From: Actinomycetales bacterium
Lineage (GTDB): Bacteria; Actinomycetota; Actinomycetes; Actinomycetales; Microbacteriaceae
Direction: 5' to 3'
Length of the DNA stretch: 43,070 nucleotides
NCBI GenBank assembly: GCA_015654475.1
Contig: JAATGV010000034.1
Span: 1-43,070 of the forward strand
Shown here in pieces: positions 24,804 to 33,405 of this stretch (within the stretch, counting starts at the first letter, position 1; every line of letters starts with the position of its first letter). Below the pieces are notes generated by a model. It searched no databases, had not been told where the DNA came from, and saw only the letters and a list, made by a program, of their open reading frames with translations. Both the position numbers and the translations under genes were made by a program.

Positions 24804-27260
24804 GTGCCGCGCACCATCGCCGAAACTGTTCAGGAGCTGACGCTCGAGGAGAAGGTCCTGCTCATCGAGGGCAGCCAGTCATGGCATACGCACCCGATCC
24901 CGCGGCTCGGTATCCCATCGATCACCCTCACGGACGGCCCTCACGGCGTGCGCCTGGTGAGCGACACCGGAGGCGGTTTCGATATCGCTGTCAATGCGCA
25001 GTCGACTGCATTTCCGACGTCGGCGACTGTCGCATCCAGTTGGAATCCCGACAACCAGCAACGTATCGGCGCCGCCTTAGCCCGGGAATGCCTCGGCGTG
25101 GGAGTGCACGTGTTGCTCGGGCCGGGAATCAACATCAAACGCAGTCCGCTGTGTGGACGCAACTTCGAGTATTTCTCTGAAGACCCTCTCGTCTCTGGTG
25201 CCTTCGGCGAGGCATTCGTTCGGGGTGTGCAAGGCGGGGGTGTAGGGATCTCGCTCAAACATTTTGCGGCGAACTCGAACGAGGAGTTTCGGTTTGTTGG
25301 CGATAGCATCGTCGACGATCGGGCGCTTCGCGAAATCTATCTGCGCGGGTTTGAGCGAGTGGTCAAGACGGCGCACCCGGCGACCGTGATGTGCGCATAC
25401 AACAGGGTGAACGGCACTTTCGCATCAGAGAACGAGACACTGCTCAAAGGCATCCTGCGCGATGAATGGGGTTTCGATGGCCTCGTCATGACCGACTGGG
25501 GTGCGACCCATGACCGCGTCGCAGGAGTCGCCTCCGGATGCGATCTCGACATGCCCGGCGATGTTCCGCACAACAGGCGCAGTGTTGTGGCTGCGGTGCG
25601 CTCCGGTGCTTTGTCCGAGGCGGACCTCGACCTCTCAGTATCCCGCCTGCTTCGGCTGATCGAGCGCACCGCGGTGCGAGACGATTCGGTGGCCATGCGT
25701 GTGCCGCACGACCCAGCCGAGCATGCCCGTATCGCGGCCGAGGTCGCTGCCGACAGTGCCGTGCTGCTGGTCAACGATGGCACGCTTCCGCTGCCCTCCG
25801 GCTCCAGTGCCCCCGAGCTCGCCATTATCGGTGATCTCTTCGAGCGCATGCGCTTTCAGGGCGCGGGCTCGTCTCTCATCACTCCTCCCGAAGTCGTGAC
25901 GCCAAAGGATGCGTTCGACGCCCGAGGTGTCCGCTACCGATTTGCGCGTGGCTATCGAGAGAGCACAGGAGACCGTGACCCGGCTCTCGAGGCGGAGGCC
26001 ATCGATCTTGCTTCCCACGTGGATACGGTGCTCTTCTTCGGCGGGCTCACCGATCTCGACGAGAGCGAGGGGTTCGACCGTTCCTCCATGCGTCTCGCAG
26101 ACAACCAGATGCGGCTCATCCAGAGCCTGATCGAAACCGGCGCAAAGGTGGTCTTTGTGCTGTTCGCAGGAGCACCAGTCGAACTTCCGTTCGCCGACAA
26201 ACTCGCTGCAGTGCTTTCCATGATGCTACCTGGACAGAGCGGGGGAGAAGCCGCCGCTGCCCTGCTCTTCGGCGAGGTCACACCGTCGGGAAAGCTCACG
26301 GAGAGCTGGGTGCGCAGCGCGGAGGAGTCCAGCGCGGCCGCAGATTACGACAAGGCGGTGCAGGCCAGATATCTCGAGTCGATCTACGTCGGCTATCGCT
26401 ATTACGACGCATCGCACACGCCCCTTCGGTTTCCATTTGGGCATGGACTGAGCTACACAACATTCGAATACCGTGATCTGGATGTTGTGGTGAGAGACGG
26501 GCAAGTTCACGTGACGGCGACGGTGCGCAACGCGGGGCAGCGCGACGGCGCCGAAGTTGTGCAGCTCTATGTGCGTAACAACGACGGTGCTGTATTCAAA
26601 GCGGAACAAGAGTTGCGGGCATTTACGAAAGTTTTCATACGAGCAGGCGAGGAGTCGACTGTCGAGCTGACTTTCGCCATTGCCGACCTCGCTTACTGGG
26701 ATGTCGTCGACAAGGACTGGCGGCTTGAGAACGGCGATTACGAGGTGCGGTTGTCGGCGTCGGCGACGGATGTGCGGCTCAGCGGGCCTCTCAGCATTTC
26801 GACGGGTGTCGAGTCGCGCTCGCCATACCCTGCAACCGTCGATCGCGACTACGCACGACCGCCCATCGGTGTTCCCGGGAGCTTCGAGGACCTCGTCGGA
26901 AGGCCCATCGTTCTCGAGGTGCCGCCGAGGCGCCTCGCCCTCGAGTCTCGTTTCACCGACGCGCGAGGCACCCTGCTCGGCCGCATCATCGACAACCTTA
27001 TCTCCGGGCTGATGCGCAAGGACTACCGTGCGGCTCTTGCGGAGCCCGAATCTCTCGAGCGTGACGCGCACGTGAAAAATGCTTATTTTCTTGTCAGGAT
27101 GATGCCGTTCAGTTCACCGCGCTCTCTCGCGATGTCGTCGTCGGGCCAGTTTCCTTATCGCGTCGCCCTCGGCCTTGATCTGATCGCTCAAAGGAAGGTC
27201 CTTGCGGGCATAGCTACCTTGCTCGGCTTGCGCTCGAGTATTGACCGTCGCTGCCGCTGA
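24804..27260 (+). CDS. Glycoside hydrolase family 3 enzyme (beta-glucosidase type)
   Basis: Enzyme of 818 residues with the three GH3 domains: TIM barrel, alpha/beta sandwich and a fibronectin III-like domain (about 580-660). Motifs: LLGPGINIKRSPLCGRNFE, KHF at 152-154, and the nucleophile Asp231 in VMTDWGA. FPFGHGLSYTTFEY marks the junction to the FnIII domain. No signal peptide, so it is cytosolic and depends on import by the upstream MFS protein. Start: GTG 24804 after AAGGGAG. A helical tail of about 110 residues follows the FnIII domain. Substrate is probably a beta-glucoside or xyloside. Confidence 0.93.
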   Translation: MPRTIAETVQELTLEEKVLLIEGSQSWHTHPIPRLGIPSITLTDGPHGVRLVSDTGGGFDIAVNAQSTAFPTSATVASSWNPDNQQRIGAALARECLGVGVHVLLGPGINIKRSPLCGRNFEYFSEDPLVSGAFGEAFVRGVQGGGVGISLKHFAANSNEEFRFVGDSIVDDRALREIYLRGFERVVKTAHPATVMCAYNRVNGTFASENETLLKGILRDEWGFDGLVMTDWGATHDRVAGVASGCDLDMPGDVPHNRRSVVAAVRSGALSEADLDLSVSRLLRLIERTAVRDDSVAMRVPHDPAEHARIAAEVAADSAVLLVNDGTLPLPSGSSAPELAIIGDLFERMRFQGAGSSLITPPEVVTPKDAFDARGVRYRFARGYRESTGDRDPALEAEAIDLASHVDTVLFFGGLTDLDESEGFDRSSMRLADNQMRLIQSLIETGAKVVFVLFAGAPVELPFADKLAAVLSMMLPGQSGGEAAAALLFGEVTPSGKLTESWVRSAEESSAAADYDKAVQARYLESIYVGYRYYDASHTPLRFPFGHGLSYTTFEYRDLDVVVRDGQVHVTATVRNAGQRDGAEVVQLYVRNNDGAVFKAEQELRAFTKVFIRAGEESTVELTFAIADLAYWDVVDKDWRLENGDYEVRLSASATDVRLSGPLSISTGVESRSPYPATVDRDYARPPIGVPGSFEDLVGRPIVLEVPPRRLALESRFTDARGTLLGRIIDNLISGLMRKDYRAALAEPESLERDAHVKNAYFLVRMMPFSSPRSLAMSSSGQFPYRVALGLDLIAQRKVLAGIATLLGLRSSIDRRCR

Positions 27261-27275
27261 CGGTCGCCGACTGAA

Positions 27276-27317
27276 GACACCGCGATTCTTTCCCCTCGCG
27301 GCTGCACGTTCGGTGTC
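27276..27317. terminator. Candidate bidirectional terminator between convergent genes
   Basis: GACACCG (27276-27282) can pair with CGGTGTC (27311-27317), and CCGCG (27280-27284) with CGCGG (27297-27301); the two stems overlap and are partly exclusive. The 71-bp gap between the converging GH3 and P-type ATPase genes is a natural place for one. No long T-run is present. Confidence 0.35.
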
Positions 27318-27331
27318 GGCCGCGGCGCGCC

Positions 27332-29518
27332 TTATTGGTGCGTGTGCGACTCAGCGGAGTCGCCGGTGGGGTCGGACAGGTGCAGCCTCTTGAGCATCAG
27401 AGCGTTGACCGCGACGATGACGCTCGACCCAGACATCGAAAGTGCAGCAATTTCGGGACTGAGGGTGAACCCGATTGGGGCAAGCACCCCTGCGGCCAGT
27501 GGCAGTGCAATCGTATTGTACCCGATCGCCCAACCCAGGTTCTGTCGCATCTTGCGGAGCGTGCCTCGTCCAATGTGCAGGGCGGTCGGCACATCGAGCG
27601 GATCGGATCGCATCAACACAACGTCGGCGGTTTCGATCGCCACATCCGTGCCTGCCCCGATCGCGATCCCAAGATCGGCCTGAGCGAGGGCCGGCGCGTC
27701 ATTGATCCCGTCGCCCACCATGGCGACAACTCTTCCTGCCCGCTGCAGCTCGTCGATCTTCGCGGCCTTGTCACCGGGCAAGACTTCGGCGATCACGGTG
27801 TCGATTCCCAGCTGCTCCGCTATCCGTTCAGCCGTGGCCGCGTTGTCACCGGAGAGCATCACGACGCTGGCCCCGAGATCGTGCATGGCGCTGACCGCGG
27901 CCGCCGACGTTTCGCGCGCCGCATCGGCTAGGCCGATTGCCGCGACTGCGTGGCCGTCGATCGCAACCAGGATCACCGTTTGGCCGGCAGAGGCAATGCT
28001 GTCTCGACCTGCGAGGATCGTGTGCGTGTCGACTCCCTGATCGGCGAGAAGCCGTTCGTTGCCGACCACAAGCGCATGACCATCCACCGTTGCCATCGCT
28101 CCTTGGCCGGGGATGTTGTGAAAACTGGTAGCAACCATTGCGGGGGAGCCATGTTGTTCGGCGTAGGCAACCACGGCGGCTGCGAGGGGATGCTCCGACT
28201 CGCGTTCGAGGGCAGCGACGAGGGGAAGGAGTTGGCTGTCTTCTCTCGAAACTGTGACGATCTGAGTGACCTCAGGTGTGCCCTTCGTCAACGTTCCCGT
28301 CTTGTCCATCACAACGGTATCGATCTTCGCAGACGTCTCGAGCGCTGTCGCGTTCTTGAAAAGCACTCCGCGGCGTGCGCCAAGCCCCGTGCCAACCATG
28401 ATGGCGGTCGGCGTGGCAAGGCCAAGGGCGTCCGGGCAGGTGATCACCACAACGGTGATGGCGTAAAGCAGCGCTGCCTCAACCGTCGCACCGAGCAACA
28501 GCCAACTGATAAACGTGATTGTGCCGCCGATCAGCGCAACGAGAACCAGCCAGAACGCTGCACGGTCGGCCAACCGCTGACCGGGCGCCTTGGACGACTG
28601 TGCCTCGCGCACGAGCGCGATGATCTGCGAGAGCGCCGTATCTGCGCCGACTTTTGTGGCACGTACACGCAATGCGCCCGTCGTATTCATCGACGCGCCG
28701 ATGACTTCGTCGCCGATAGCCTTCGACACCGGCAGGCTCTCGCCAGTGACCATCGACTCGTCGACCTCCGCCTGGCCGTCTTCAACAACACCATCCACAG
28801 GAATCTTGCTACCGGGACGAACGAGCACGATGTCGCCGACGATGACCTCGGCCGTGGGGATCTCGGAAGTGATTCCATCTCGAATGACCGTGGCATGCGG
28901 CGGGGTGAGATCGATCAGCGCTCGGATCGCGTCGTTCGCGCCCCCACGGGCGCGCATCTCAAACCAGTGACCGAGCAAAACGAATGTTGCCAAGGTGGCG
29001 ATCGCCTCGTAGAAGACCTCGCCGCCCCCGGTCGCGGTCACATACAGGCTGTAGAGCCATCCGGCGCTGATCGCCACCGCGACGAGCACCATCATGTCGA
29101 GGGTTCGTCTGCGCAGTGCGCGGAATGCCCCATCAAAGAAGATCCATGCGGCATAGAAGACGACGGGCAGACTCAGGATGAGGGCCCATACATCGTCGCG
29201 CAACCCAAACGGTGCGGCAACGCTGAAGCCAAGACTCCTGCCCATCGGAGACCACAACGTGATTGCTACGGCAAAGACGGCGGCAATGATAAATCGGTTG
29301 CGCATGTCGTGAGCCATGCCATCCATCGACATCTCGTCGTGGCCGCCGTGCCCCATCATCTCGTGGGGTGAGTGGGGGTGAGGATCCGCACCCATGTTGG
29401 TGTGTTCCGGCATATCCTGATGGCTGCTCGTGCCAGAGTCGCCATGGTGAGTATGGGGGTTCGGCTGCATACCGCCATGCTGCGGCTCAGGACCGTTGCC
29501 CATTGTCATGTGATTCAT
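27332..29518 (-). CDS. P1B-type heavy-metal ATPase with CPD motif and His/Met-rich N-terminus
   Basis: Metal-exporting P-type ATPase, 728 residues from ATG 29518; the frame is open to 29743 and the true start is uncertain because no ribosome site is evident. Residues 1-70 are rich in His, Met and Asp, as in CopB-type copper pumps; there is no CxxC metal-binding domain. Landmarks: [23 protein letters not shown] and [10 protein letters not shown], with MSGSS in the last membrane helices. The membrane metal motif, normally CPC or CPH, reads CPD ([12 protein letters not shown]). Copper or silver export is likely but the altered motif leaves the ion open. No CsoR or CopZ gene adjoins; gene debris lies upstream. 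Confidence 0.88.
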   Translation of the reverse strand: MNHMTMGNGPEPQHGGMQPNPHTHHGDSGTSSHQDMPEHTNMGADPHPHSPHEMMGHGGHDEMSMDGMAHDMRNRFIIAAVFAVAITLWSPMGRSLGFSVAAPFGLRDDVWALILSLPVVFYAAWIFFDGAFRALRRRTLDMMVLVAVAISAGWLYSLYVTATGGGEVFYEAIATLATFVLLGHWFEMRARGGANDAIRALIDLTPPHATVIRDGITSEIPTAEVIVGDIVLVRPGSKIPVDGVVEDGQAEVDESMVTGESLPVSKAIGDEVIGASMNTTGALRVRATKVGADTALSQIIALVREAQSSKAPGQRLADRAAFWLVLVALIGGTITFISWLLLGATVEAALLYAITVVVITCPDALGLATPTAIMVGTGLGARRGVLFKNATALETSAKIDTVVMDKTGTLTKGTPEVTQIVTVSREDSQLLPLVAALERESEHPLAAAVVAYAEQHGSPAMVATSFHNIPGQGAMATVDGHALVVGNERLLADQGVDTHTILAGRDSIASAGQTVILVAIDGHAVAAIGLADAARETSAAAVSAMHDLGASVVMLSGDNAATAERIAEQLGIDTVIAEVLPGDKAAKIDELQRAGRVVAMVGDGINDAPALAQADLGIAIGAGTDVAIETADVVLMRSDPLDVPTALHIGRGTLRKMRQNLGWAIGYNTIALPLAAGVLAPIGFTLSPEIAALSMSGSSVIVAVNALMLKRLHLSDPTGDSAESHTHQ

Positions 29519-29785
29519 GCTGTTCTGAACCCACCTGTTCTGATCGTTGTGCGTGTGGGCACGAATCGGAGGTGTGCTGTGTCCATTGCTCGCGCGCCTA
29601 AAGCGTGAGGGGGTATTCGGCCGCTCTGGCCTCGATCCCGCCACGGCCTCGCAGAACGAGTACAAACAGACTAGCGTGATGACACCGAACGTGATGCCTC
29701 GCAACTCGGACAGAGGCTTGCGGGTCCGGTTCAGCGCTGACATTAGAGAGACCGATGGCGGCGTGACGGGGGATGGTCGGTGCGG

Positions 29786-29977
29786 TCACGAGCGTGAGTT
29801 CGCCTCGACCATCAGCCACCGCTTCTCATCGCGAAGCGACTCCACCCGATCTGCCTTTGCGATCCGAATGGCGGGGAGCGTTCCCGCAAGAAAAGCGAAA
29901 GCCATCACGACGGGAATAATCGTGTCGATCGAGATCGGGCCGAAGGCGATCAGAGTGAGCCCGGTCAGGTCGCACAG
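29786..29977 (-). pseudogene. C-terminal fragment of an ABC permease (FtsX/MacB type)
   Basis: About 62 codons end at a stop at 29786. They contain a hydrophobic helix followed by LPAIRIAKADRVESLRDE, which matches the usual C-terminal end of FtsX-domain permeases (LPA-R-A---P-E-LR). No start codon or upstream membrane domain exists, and the sequence changes at about 29975 into an unrelated fragment on the other strand. Remnant of a deleted gene. Confidence 0.6.
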
Positions 29978-30180
29978 AATCGATTCCGAGGGCGCCGCGC
30001 CGCTGCCGATTCTGTTCAGCTACCTGTTCCTGCTCGGGTTCTGTATCGCCCTTGGCATGCAGATCTCGATCTTGAGCGTGCAGAATTCTATTTCCCAATA
30101 GGGAGGTCGGTACGGCGACAGCGGGAACAACTTTTTCCGCGAGCTCGGTGCATCTCTTGGGGGGGGCGATTGCCATGCGA
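29978..30180 (+). pseudogene. Fragment of a DHA2-type (EmrB/QacA) MFS exporter with frameshifts
   Basis: The plus frame reads LFSYLFLLGFCIALGMQ then ISILSVQNSIS, typical of helices 11-12 of 14-segment drug exporters. After a stop, the next part, REVGTATAG, is in a second frame, and GNNFFRELGASLGG in a third; a run of eight G's adds a further shift before AIAM. The expected order in intact exporters is VQN...GTATAGNNFFREIG, so the piece is collinear but broken by at least two frameshifts. Both ends of the gene are missing. Confidence 0.65.
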
Positions 30181-30197
30181 TGAGGGGGTGTCAGATG

Positions 30198-31190
30198 TTA
30201 GGCCAGAGCAGGGCGTGTTCTGCCTTGTTCGGGCAAAGGCTGGGGAACAACGACGATGCGTTCCTGGGATGTCGCGGGCTCAGTCCACGTCCGCTCGATG
30301 TCTTCGAGTCGCACGCGGCGAGCCTCAATCATGAATGCGTTGCCGCTCACCGCCTTGGCGAGTTCGGAGAGCTCGGCCACGATGCCTCGCGTCGAGACCG
30401 AGCCTTGCCCGCTTCCGACGATCTGCAACCGTGTTGCCCGAAGCGCAGCGGCGGGGATGGCCGCCTCTGCCCCTGCCACTGAGCCGACCTGTATCCATGC
30501 CAATGATTGGGCGTCGTCGGTGCGCCGGGGGATGATCGCGCTCATGGCATCGTGCGTTGGTTCGCCCCACAGATAGTCGATGACCACGTCGACGTCTTTG
30601 GCAGCGTCGCCAAGTTGGTTGGTGACCGCGTTCTTGTCGCTTTCGAGCGCGACCGTCACGTCGGCTTCGAGTAAACGGAGCGCATCCACGCCGCGACCGA
30701 CCGCGGTGACGTGGCCTGCCCCAAGCGTCTTGGCGACCTGTACCGCGAGTCGGCCAGCGCTGCCGGTCGCGCCGAGGACGAGCACGTTCTGGCCGGGCGT
30801 AAAGCTGATGCGCCGACGCAGAGCGATCCATGATGACATCGCCGGGTTCATTGCGGCTGCGATCTGAATGGGGTCGGCATCCTGCGCGAGTTCGATACTG
30901 CGCCGGGTGTCGATGACGGTTTGCTGCGCCATCGATCCCAGGGATGTGTCAGGAAGCACGAAGTAGACGAGGGCTCCCTCGGCCGTGCGACCGACCCCGT
31001 CGATACCGGGCACCAAGGGGAGTTGGTCGGTGCTGGTGTAGTGAGTTCCGTCCGCCTGGGCTCGCACCCGCGGATGCAGGCCTGCCGCGAGCACCTCGAC
31101 GATGATCTCATGTTCGCCGAGTTGTGCGGGGAGGGCGAAGTCTTGGTAATGAGGCGGTTCGGTGAAACTGGTGACCACTGCGGCCTTCAT
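30198..31190 (-). CDS. Zinc-independent MDR oxidoreductase (quinone reductase-like)
   Basis: Medium-chain dehydrogenase/reductase of 330 residues with a GroES-like N-terminal domain and a Rossmann domain, VLVLGATGSAGRLAVQVAKTLGA (about 135-158). The zinc ligands of alcohol dehydrogenases are absent, so it belongs with quinone oxidoreductase-type NADPH enzymes. Start: ATG 31190 with GGGAG seven bases upstream. It is divergent from a MarR-type regulator with a shared operator-like repeat, a common arrangement for redox or electrophile detoxification. Confidence 0.87.
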   Translation of the reverse strand: MKAAVVTSFTEPPHYQDFALPAQLGEHEIIVEVLAAGLHPRVRAQADGTHYTSTDQLPLVPGIDGVGRTAEGALVYFVLPDTSLGSMAQQTVIDTRRSIELAQDADPIQIAAAMNPAMSSWIALRRRISFTPGQNVLVLGATGSAGRLAVQVAKTLGAGHVTAVGRGVDALRLLEADVTVALESDKNAVTNQLGDAAKDVDVVIDYLWGEPTHDAMSAIIPRRTDDAQSLAWIQVGSVAGAEAAIPAAALRATRLQIVGSGQGSVSTRGIVAELSELAKAVSGNAFMIEARRVRLEDIERTWTEPATSQERIVVVPQPLPEQGRTRPALA

Positions 31191-31210
31191 ACTCTAACTC
31201 CCTGATAAGA

Positions 31211-31245
31211 TTCGTAACACCAACTAAAATAGTTTATATTACGAA
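31211..31245. promoter_or_regulatory. Inverted repeat between MDR gene and marR-type gene
   Basis: TTCGTAA (31211-31217) and TTACGAA (31239-31245) are inverted, 21 bp apart. Between them lies a second dyad, AACTA-AAA-TAGTT (31222-31234). The whole A/T-rich element covers the divergent promoters, so it is the probable MarR operator. The right arm reads TACGAACTA, which recurs in the repeat array at 32010-32018. Confidence 0.55.
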
Positions 31246-31269
31246 CTAATGCAAGAGAGGCTTGTGCAT

Positions 31270-31722
31270 ATGATGGATGCTCGCGCCCGTGGCGTCGATG
31301 CGCAGACGGCCACCACGCAACTGATCGACATGCTTGCACAGTCGGCGTTTATGACCATGGGCGTGCTGACAAGGCTCTCCGCAGAAAACGGTCTGTCCCT
31401 TACGCAACTACGTGTGCTCGCGATCCTTCGCGACAGGCGGCCCCGCATGAGTGAACTCGCCGTTTATCTTGGTCTTGAGAAATCCACGCTGACCGGTCTC
31501 GTCGCCCGTGCCGAGAAGAGGGGACTGATTGCACGCTCCGCAAGTGCCACAGACGGTCGCGCAGTCGACGTTTTTCTCACCGACCGCGGGATGGGCCTCG
31601 CCGAACAACTCACCGGGGAACTGACCGACCTTCTCGCCCCCCTCGCCACTGCCCTCAGCCCGGTCGAGCGCACCCAGTTGGAGAGCCTCCTGGCCAGGAT
31701 GCTCGATTTGCGTCAGGTGTGA
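31270..31722 (+). CDS. MarR-family transcriptional regulator
   Basis: Winged-helix regulator of 150 residues from ATG 31270, chosen because GAGAGG lies nine bases before it; an in-frame ATG at 31249 is possible. It has the MarR core: LSLTQLRVLAILRDRRPRMSELAVYLGLEKSTLTGLV and the wing SATDGRAVDVFLTDRG. No cysteine is near the core, so redox sensing by thiols is unlikely; a small ligand is expected. It probably represses itself and the divergent oxidoreductase, and perhaps the downstream antiporter. Confidence 0.9.
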   Translation: MMDARARGVDAQTATTQLIDMLAQSAFMTMGVLTRLSAENGLSLTQLRVLAILRDRRPRMSELAVYLGLEKSTLTGLVARAEKRGLIARSASATDGRAVDVFLTDRGMGLAEQLTGELTDLLAPLATALSPVERTQLESLLARMLDLRQV

Positions 31723-31727
31723 GAGAT

Positions 31728-31751
31728 TCCGGGCCTGAGTAGACGCCCGGA
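31728..31751 (+). terminator. Hairpin after the marR-type gene
   Basis: TCCGGGC (31728-31734) and GCCCGGA (31745-31751) form a 7-bp GC-rich stem with a 10-nt loop, five bases after the stop codon. The tail has only scattered T's, so termination may be partial. Confidence 0.5.
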
Positions 31752-31795
31752 TAGAAGTTTGTTCGGAAAAGGGGAGGGCCATTCATCCATGTCTC

Positions 31796-31914
31796 TGCAG
31801 ACGCCCCCACCCGACCACTCGATCCCTCGAGACATGCTATGGCTGAGGCCCGAAATGCCGGGGAACACGACGTGCCCCCGCTGCTGACAAGGGTTCCGAA
31901 TGGGGGCGTCTGCA
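31796..31914. repeat. 14-bp perfect inverted repeat enclosing 91 bp
   Basis: TGCAGACGCCCCCA (31796-31809) and its exact complement (31901-31914) flank a non-coding 91-bp stretch. A second pair, CCGACCAC (31811-31818) and GTGGTCGG (31921-31928), is interleaved with it rather than nested. It could be a small non-autonomous element or a structured RNA; no target-site duplication was noticed. Confidence 0.6.
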
Positions 31915-31960
31915 TTTCGGGTGGTCGGACAGCGCCTGGTGTGAACGCTGCCCCAGCCCG

Positions 31961-32044
31961 AAGCCTCTACAAATTAGTCCGGAGTCTCTACAAATTAGTC
32001 CGAAGCTTCTACGAACTAGTCCGAATCCGCTACAGATCGGGCCG
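31961..32044. repeat. Four tandem 21-bp repeats upstream of the antiporter
   Basis: Units begin at 31961, 31982, 32003 and 32024. The first two differ at three positions near their 5' ends, the third at a few more, and the fourth is degenerate. The shared core is CTACAAATTAGTCCG. A 21-bp period is two helical turns, so the units face the same side of the DNA. They start 191 bp before the antiporter ATG. Unit 3 contains TACGAACTA, also found in the marR operator-like element. Confidence 0.85.
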
Positions 32045-32151
32045 TGATCGGCAGCCGAAAGCCCGGCGTCAACTCAGTAGCCCAAAGCCACCGCAACTAT
32101 GCCACGCATCCGTCGAAGCGATGCAACCCCGGTCCACACTATTCTGAGACC

Positions 32152-33405
32152 ATGGAGTCGTCCCTGCTCAGCCTCGTCATTCTGTTCGTCGTGGTAGCTG
32201 TGGCGCCGCTGGTTGCGGATGTGCTCGGCCGGCTAATCACCGTGCCTCTTGTGGTTGTCGAGATCGTTCTCGGCCTTCTCGTCGGGCCGGATGTGCTCGG
32301 CTGGCTTCAACCGGGGGAACTCACCAACACTCTGGCCACCTTCGGTGTCGCCATGCTGTTTTTCCTCGCGGGCAGCGAGATCGACCTCGCGGCCATCAAG
32401 GGCAAGCCGATCATGCGAGCGGGAATGTCGTGGGTGCTCTCCCTCGGCATGGCCATGATTGGGGGAGTCCTGCTCGCTCCGTCGCCAAGCGCAGGGATCT
32501 TCGTCGCGATCTGCCTCACATCCACCGCTCTCGGCACGATCATGCCTGTGCTGCGAGATGCGAATGAGATCAACACTCCATTCGGGCGCCTTGTGATCGC
32601 CGCCGGTGCCATCGGACAGTTCGGCCCGCTGCTAGCCCTCGCGTTGTTTCTCAGCGGGCGCCACCCCCTAGTCTCTGCAATCGCGCTTACCGCCTTCACT
32701 GCAGTTATCGCGCTCGCTATGTGGTGGGCCTCTCATGGACTCCCGTCGTGGCTGCGCCGCATCATGTCCGGCACCATGCGCACGAGCGGACAGTTCGCCG
32801 TTCGCCTTGTGATCGCCGTGCTCGTCGTACTCTCCTGCGCGAGCATGGCACTCGGACTCGATATGCTGATCGGTGCCTTCGCTGCTGGTGCGCTTGCCCG
32901 TGTGTTACTGGGCAGCGTCGCGCCTGCCGAACGTGAGACGATCGACCGTAAACTCGAGGCGGTCGGGTTCGGGTTTCTCGTCCCGATCTTCTTCGTGATG
33001 ACCGGGGTACGGTTCGACCTCGCCGCGCTGCTGTCAGACCCTCAAACCTTGCTATTGATCCCAATCTTCCTCGGGTTGTTTCTTGTCGTCCGCGGGCTTC
33101 CGAGCCTGATCGGTGCGCCAGCGGGTTCAACGTGGAGTGACCGGGGAGCCATGGTGCTGCTCACCTCCACTGCGCTGGCCATCGTCGTCGCCGTGACCAA
33201 TATCGGGGTGGAGGCGGGTGCGTTGAGCACGGCGATGGCGTCGGCTCTTGTCGGGGCCGGGCTGTTCTCCGTGTTGCTCTTCCCGCTTTTCGCACTTTTG
33301 CTCAGGAGACGCTCGGAAGAGCGACCGACCAACGCCGGAGCATCCACCGCCTTGCCCGACGGCACGAATGCGCGACCGGATGGACCGGCGTCAGCCGAGC
33401 AGTGA
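32152..33405 (+). CDS. CPA2-family cation:proton antiporter (Kef type)
   Basis: Membrane antiporter of 417 residues with about 12 hydrophobic segments. Typical marks: VPLVVVEIVLGLLVGPDVLGW near the start, LFFLAGSEIDL, the GAFAAGALARVLLG helix and the FFVMTGVRFDL segment. There is no C-terminal TrkA-N domain, only a polar tail of about 35 residues. It exchanges Na+ or K+ for protons. Start ATG 32152 has no ribosome site, so the message may be leaderless. Its last 15 bases overlap the end of the converging NagB-like gene. Confidence 0.88.
   Translation: MESSLLSLVILFVVVAVAPLVADVLGRLITVPLVVVEIVLGLLVGPDVLGWLQPGELTNTLATFGVAMLFFLAGSEIDLAAIKGKPIMRAGMSWVLSLGMAMIGGVLLAPSPSAGIFVAICLTSTALGTIMPVLRDANEINTPFGRLVIAAGAIGQFGPLLALALFLSGRHPLVSAIALTAFTAVIALAMWWASHGLPSWLRRIMSGTMRTSGQFAVRLVIAVLVVLSCASMALGLDMLIGAFAAGALARVLLGSVAPAERETIDRKLEAVGFGFLVPIFFVMTGVRFDLAALLSDPQTLLLIPIFLGLFLVVRGLPSLIGAPAGSTWSDRGAMVLLTSTALAIVVAVTNIGVEAGALSTAMASALVGAGLFSVLLFPLFALLLRRRSEERPTNAGASTALPDGTNARPDGPASAEQ

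Noticed and set aside
27950-29371. 473-codon open frame on the plus strand within the P-type ATPase gene
   Set aside because: Antisense to a highly conserved ATPase; composition follows from the opposite strand's codons.
29519-29743. 75-codon N-terminal extension of the P-type ATPase
   Set aside because: In frame but unlike known ATPase N-termini and without a ribosome site; kept only as a start uncertainty.
31961-32044. Tandem repeats as a CRISPR array
   Set aside because: The 21-bp units are contiguous with no spacers and no cas genes are in the window.
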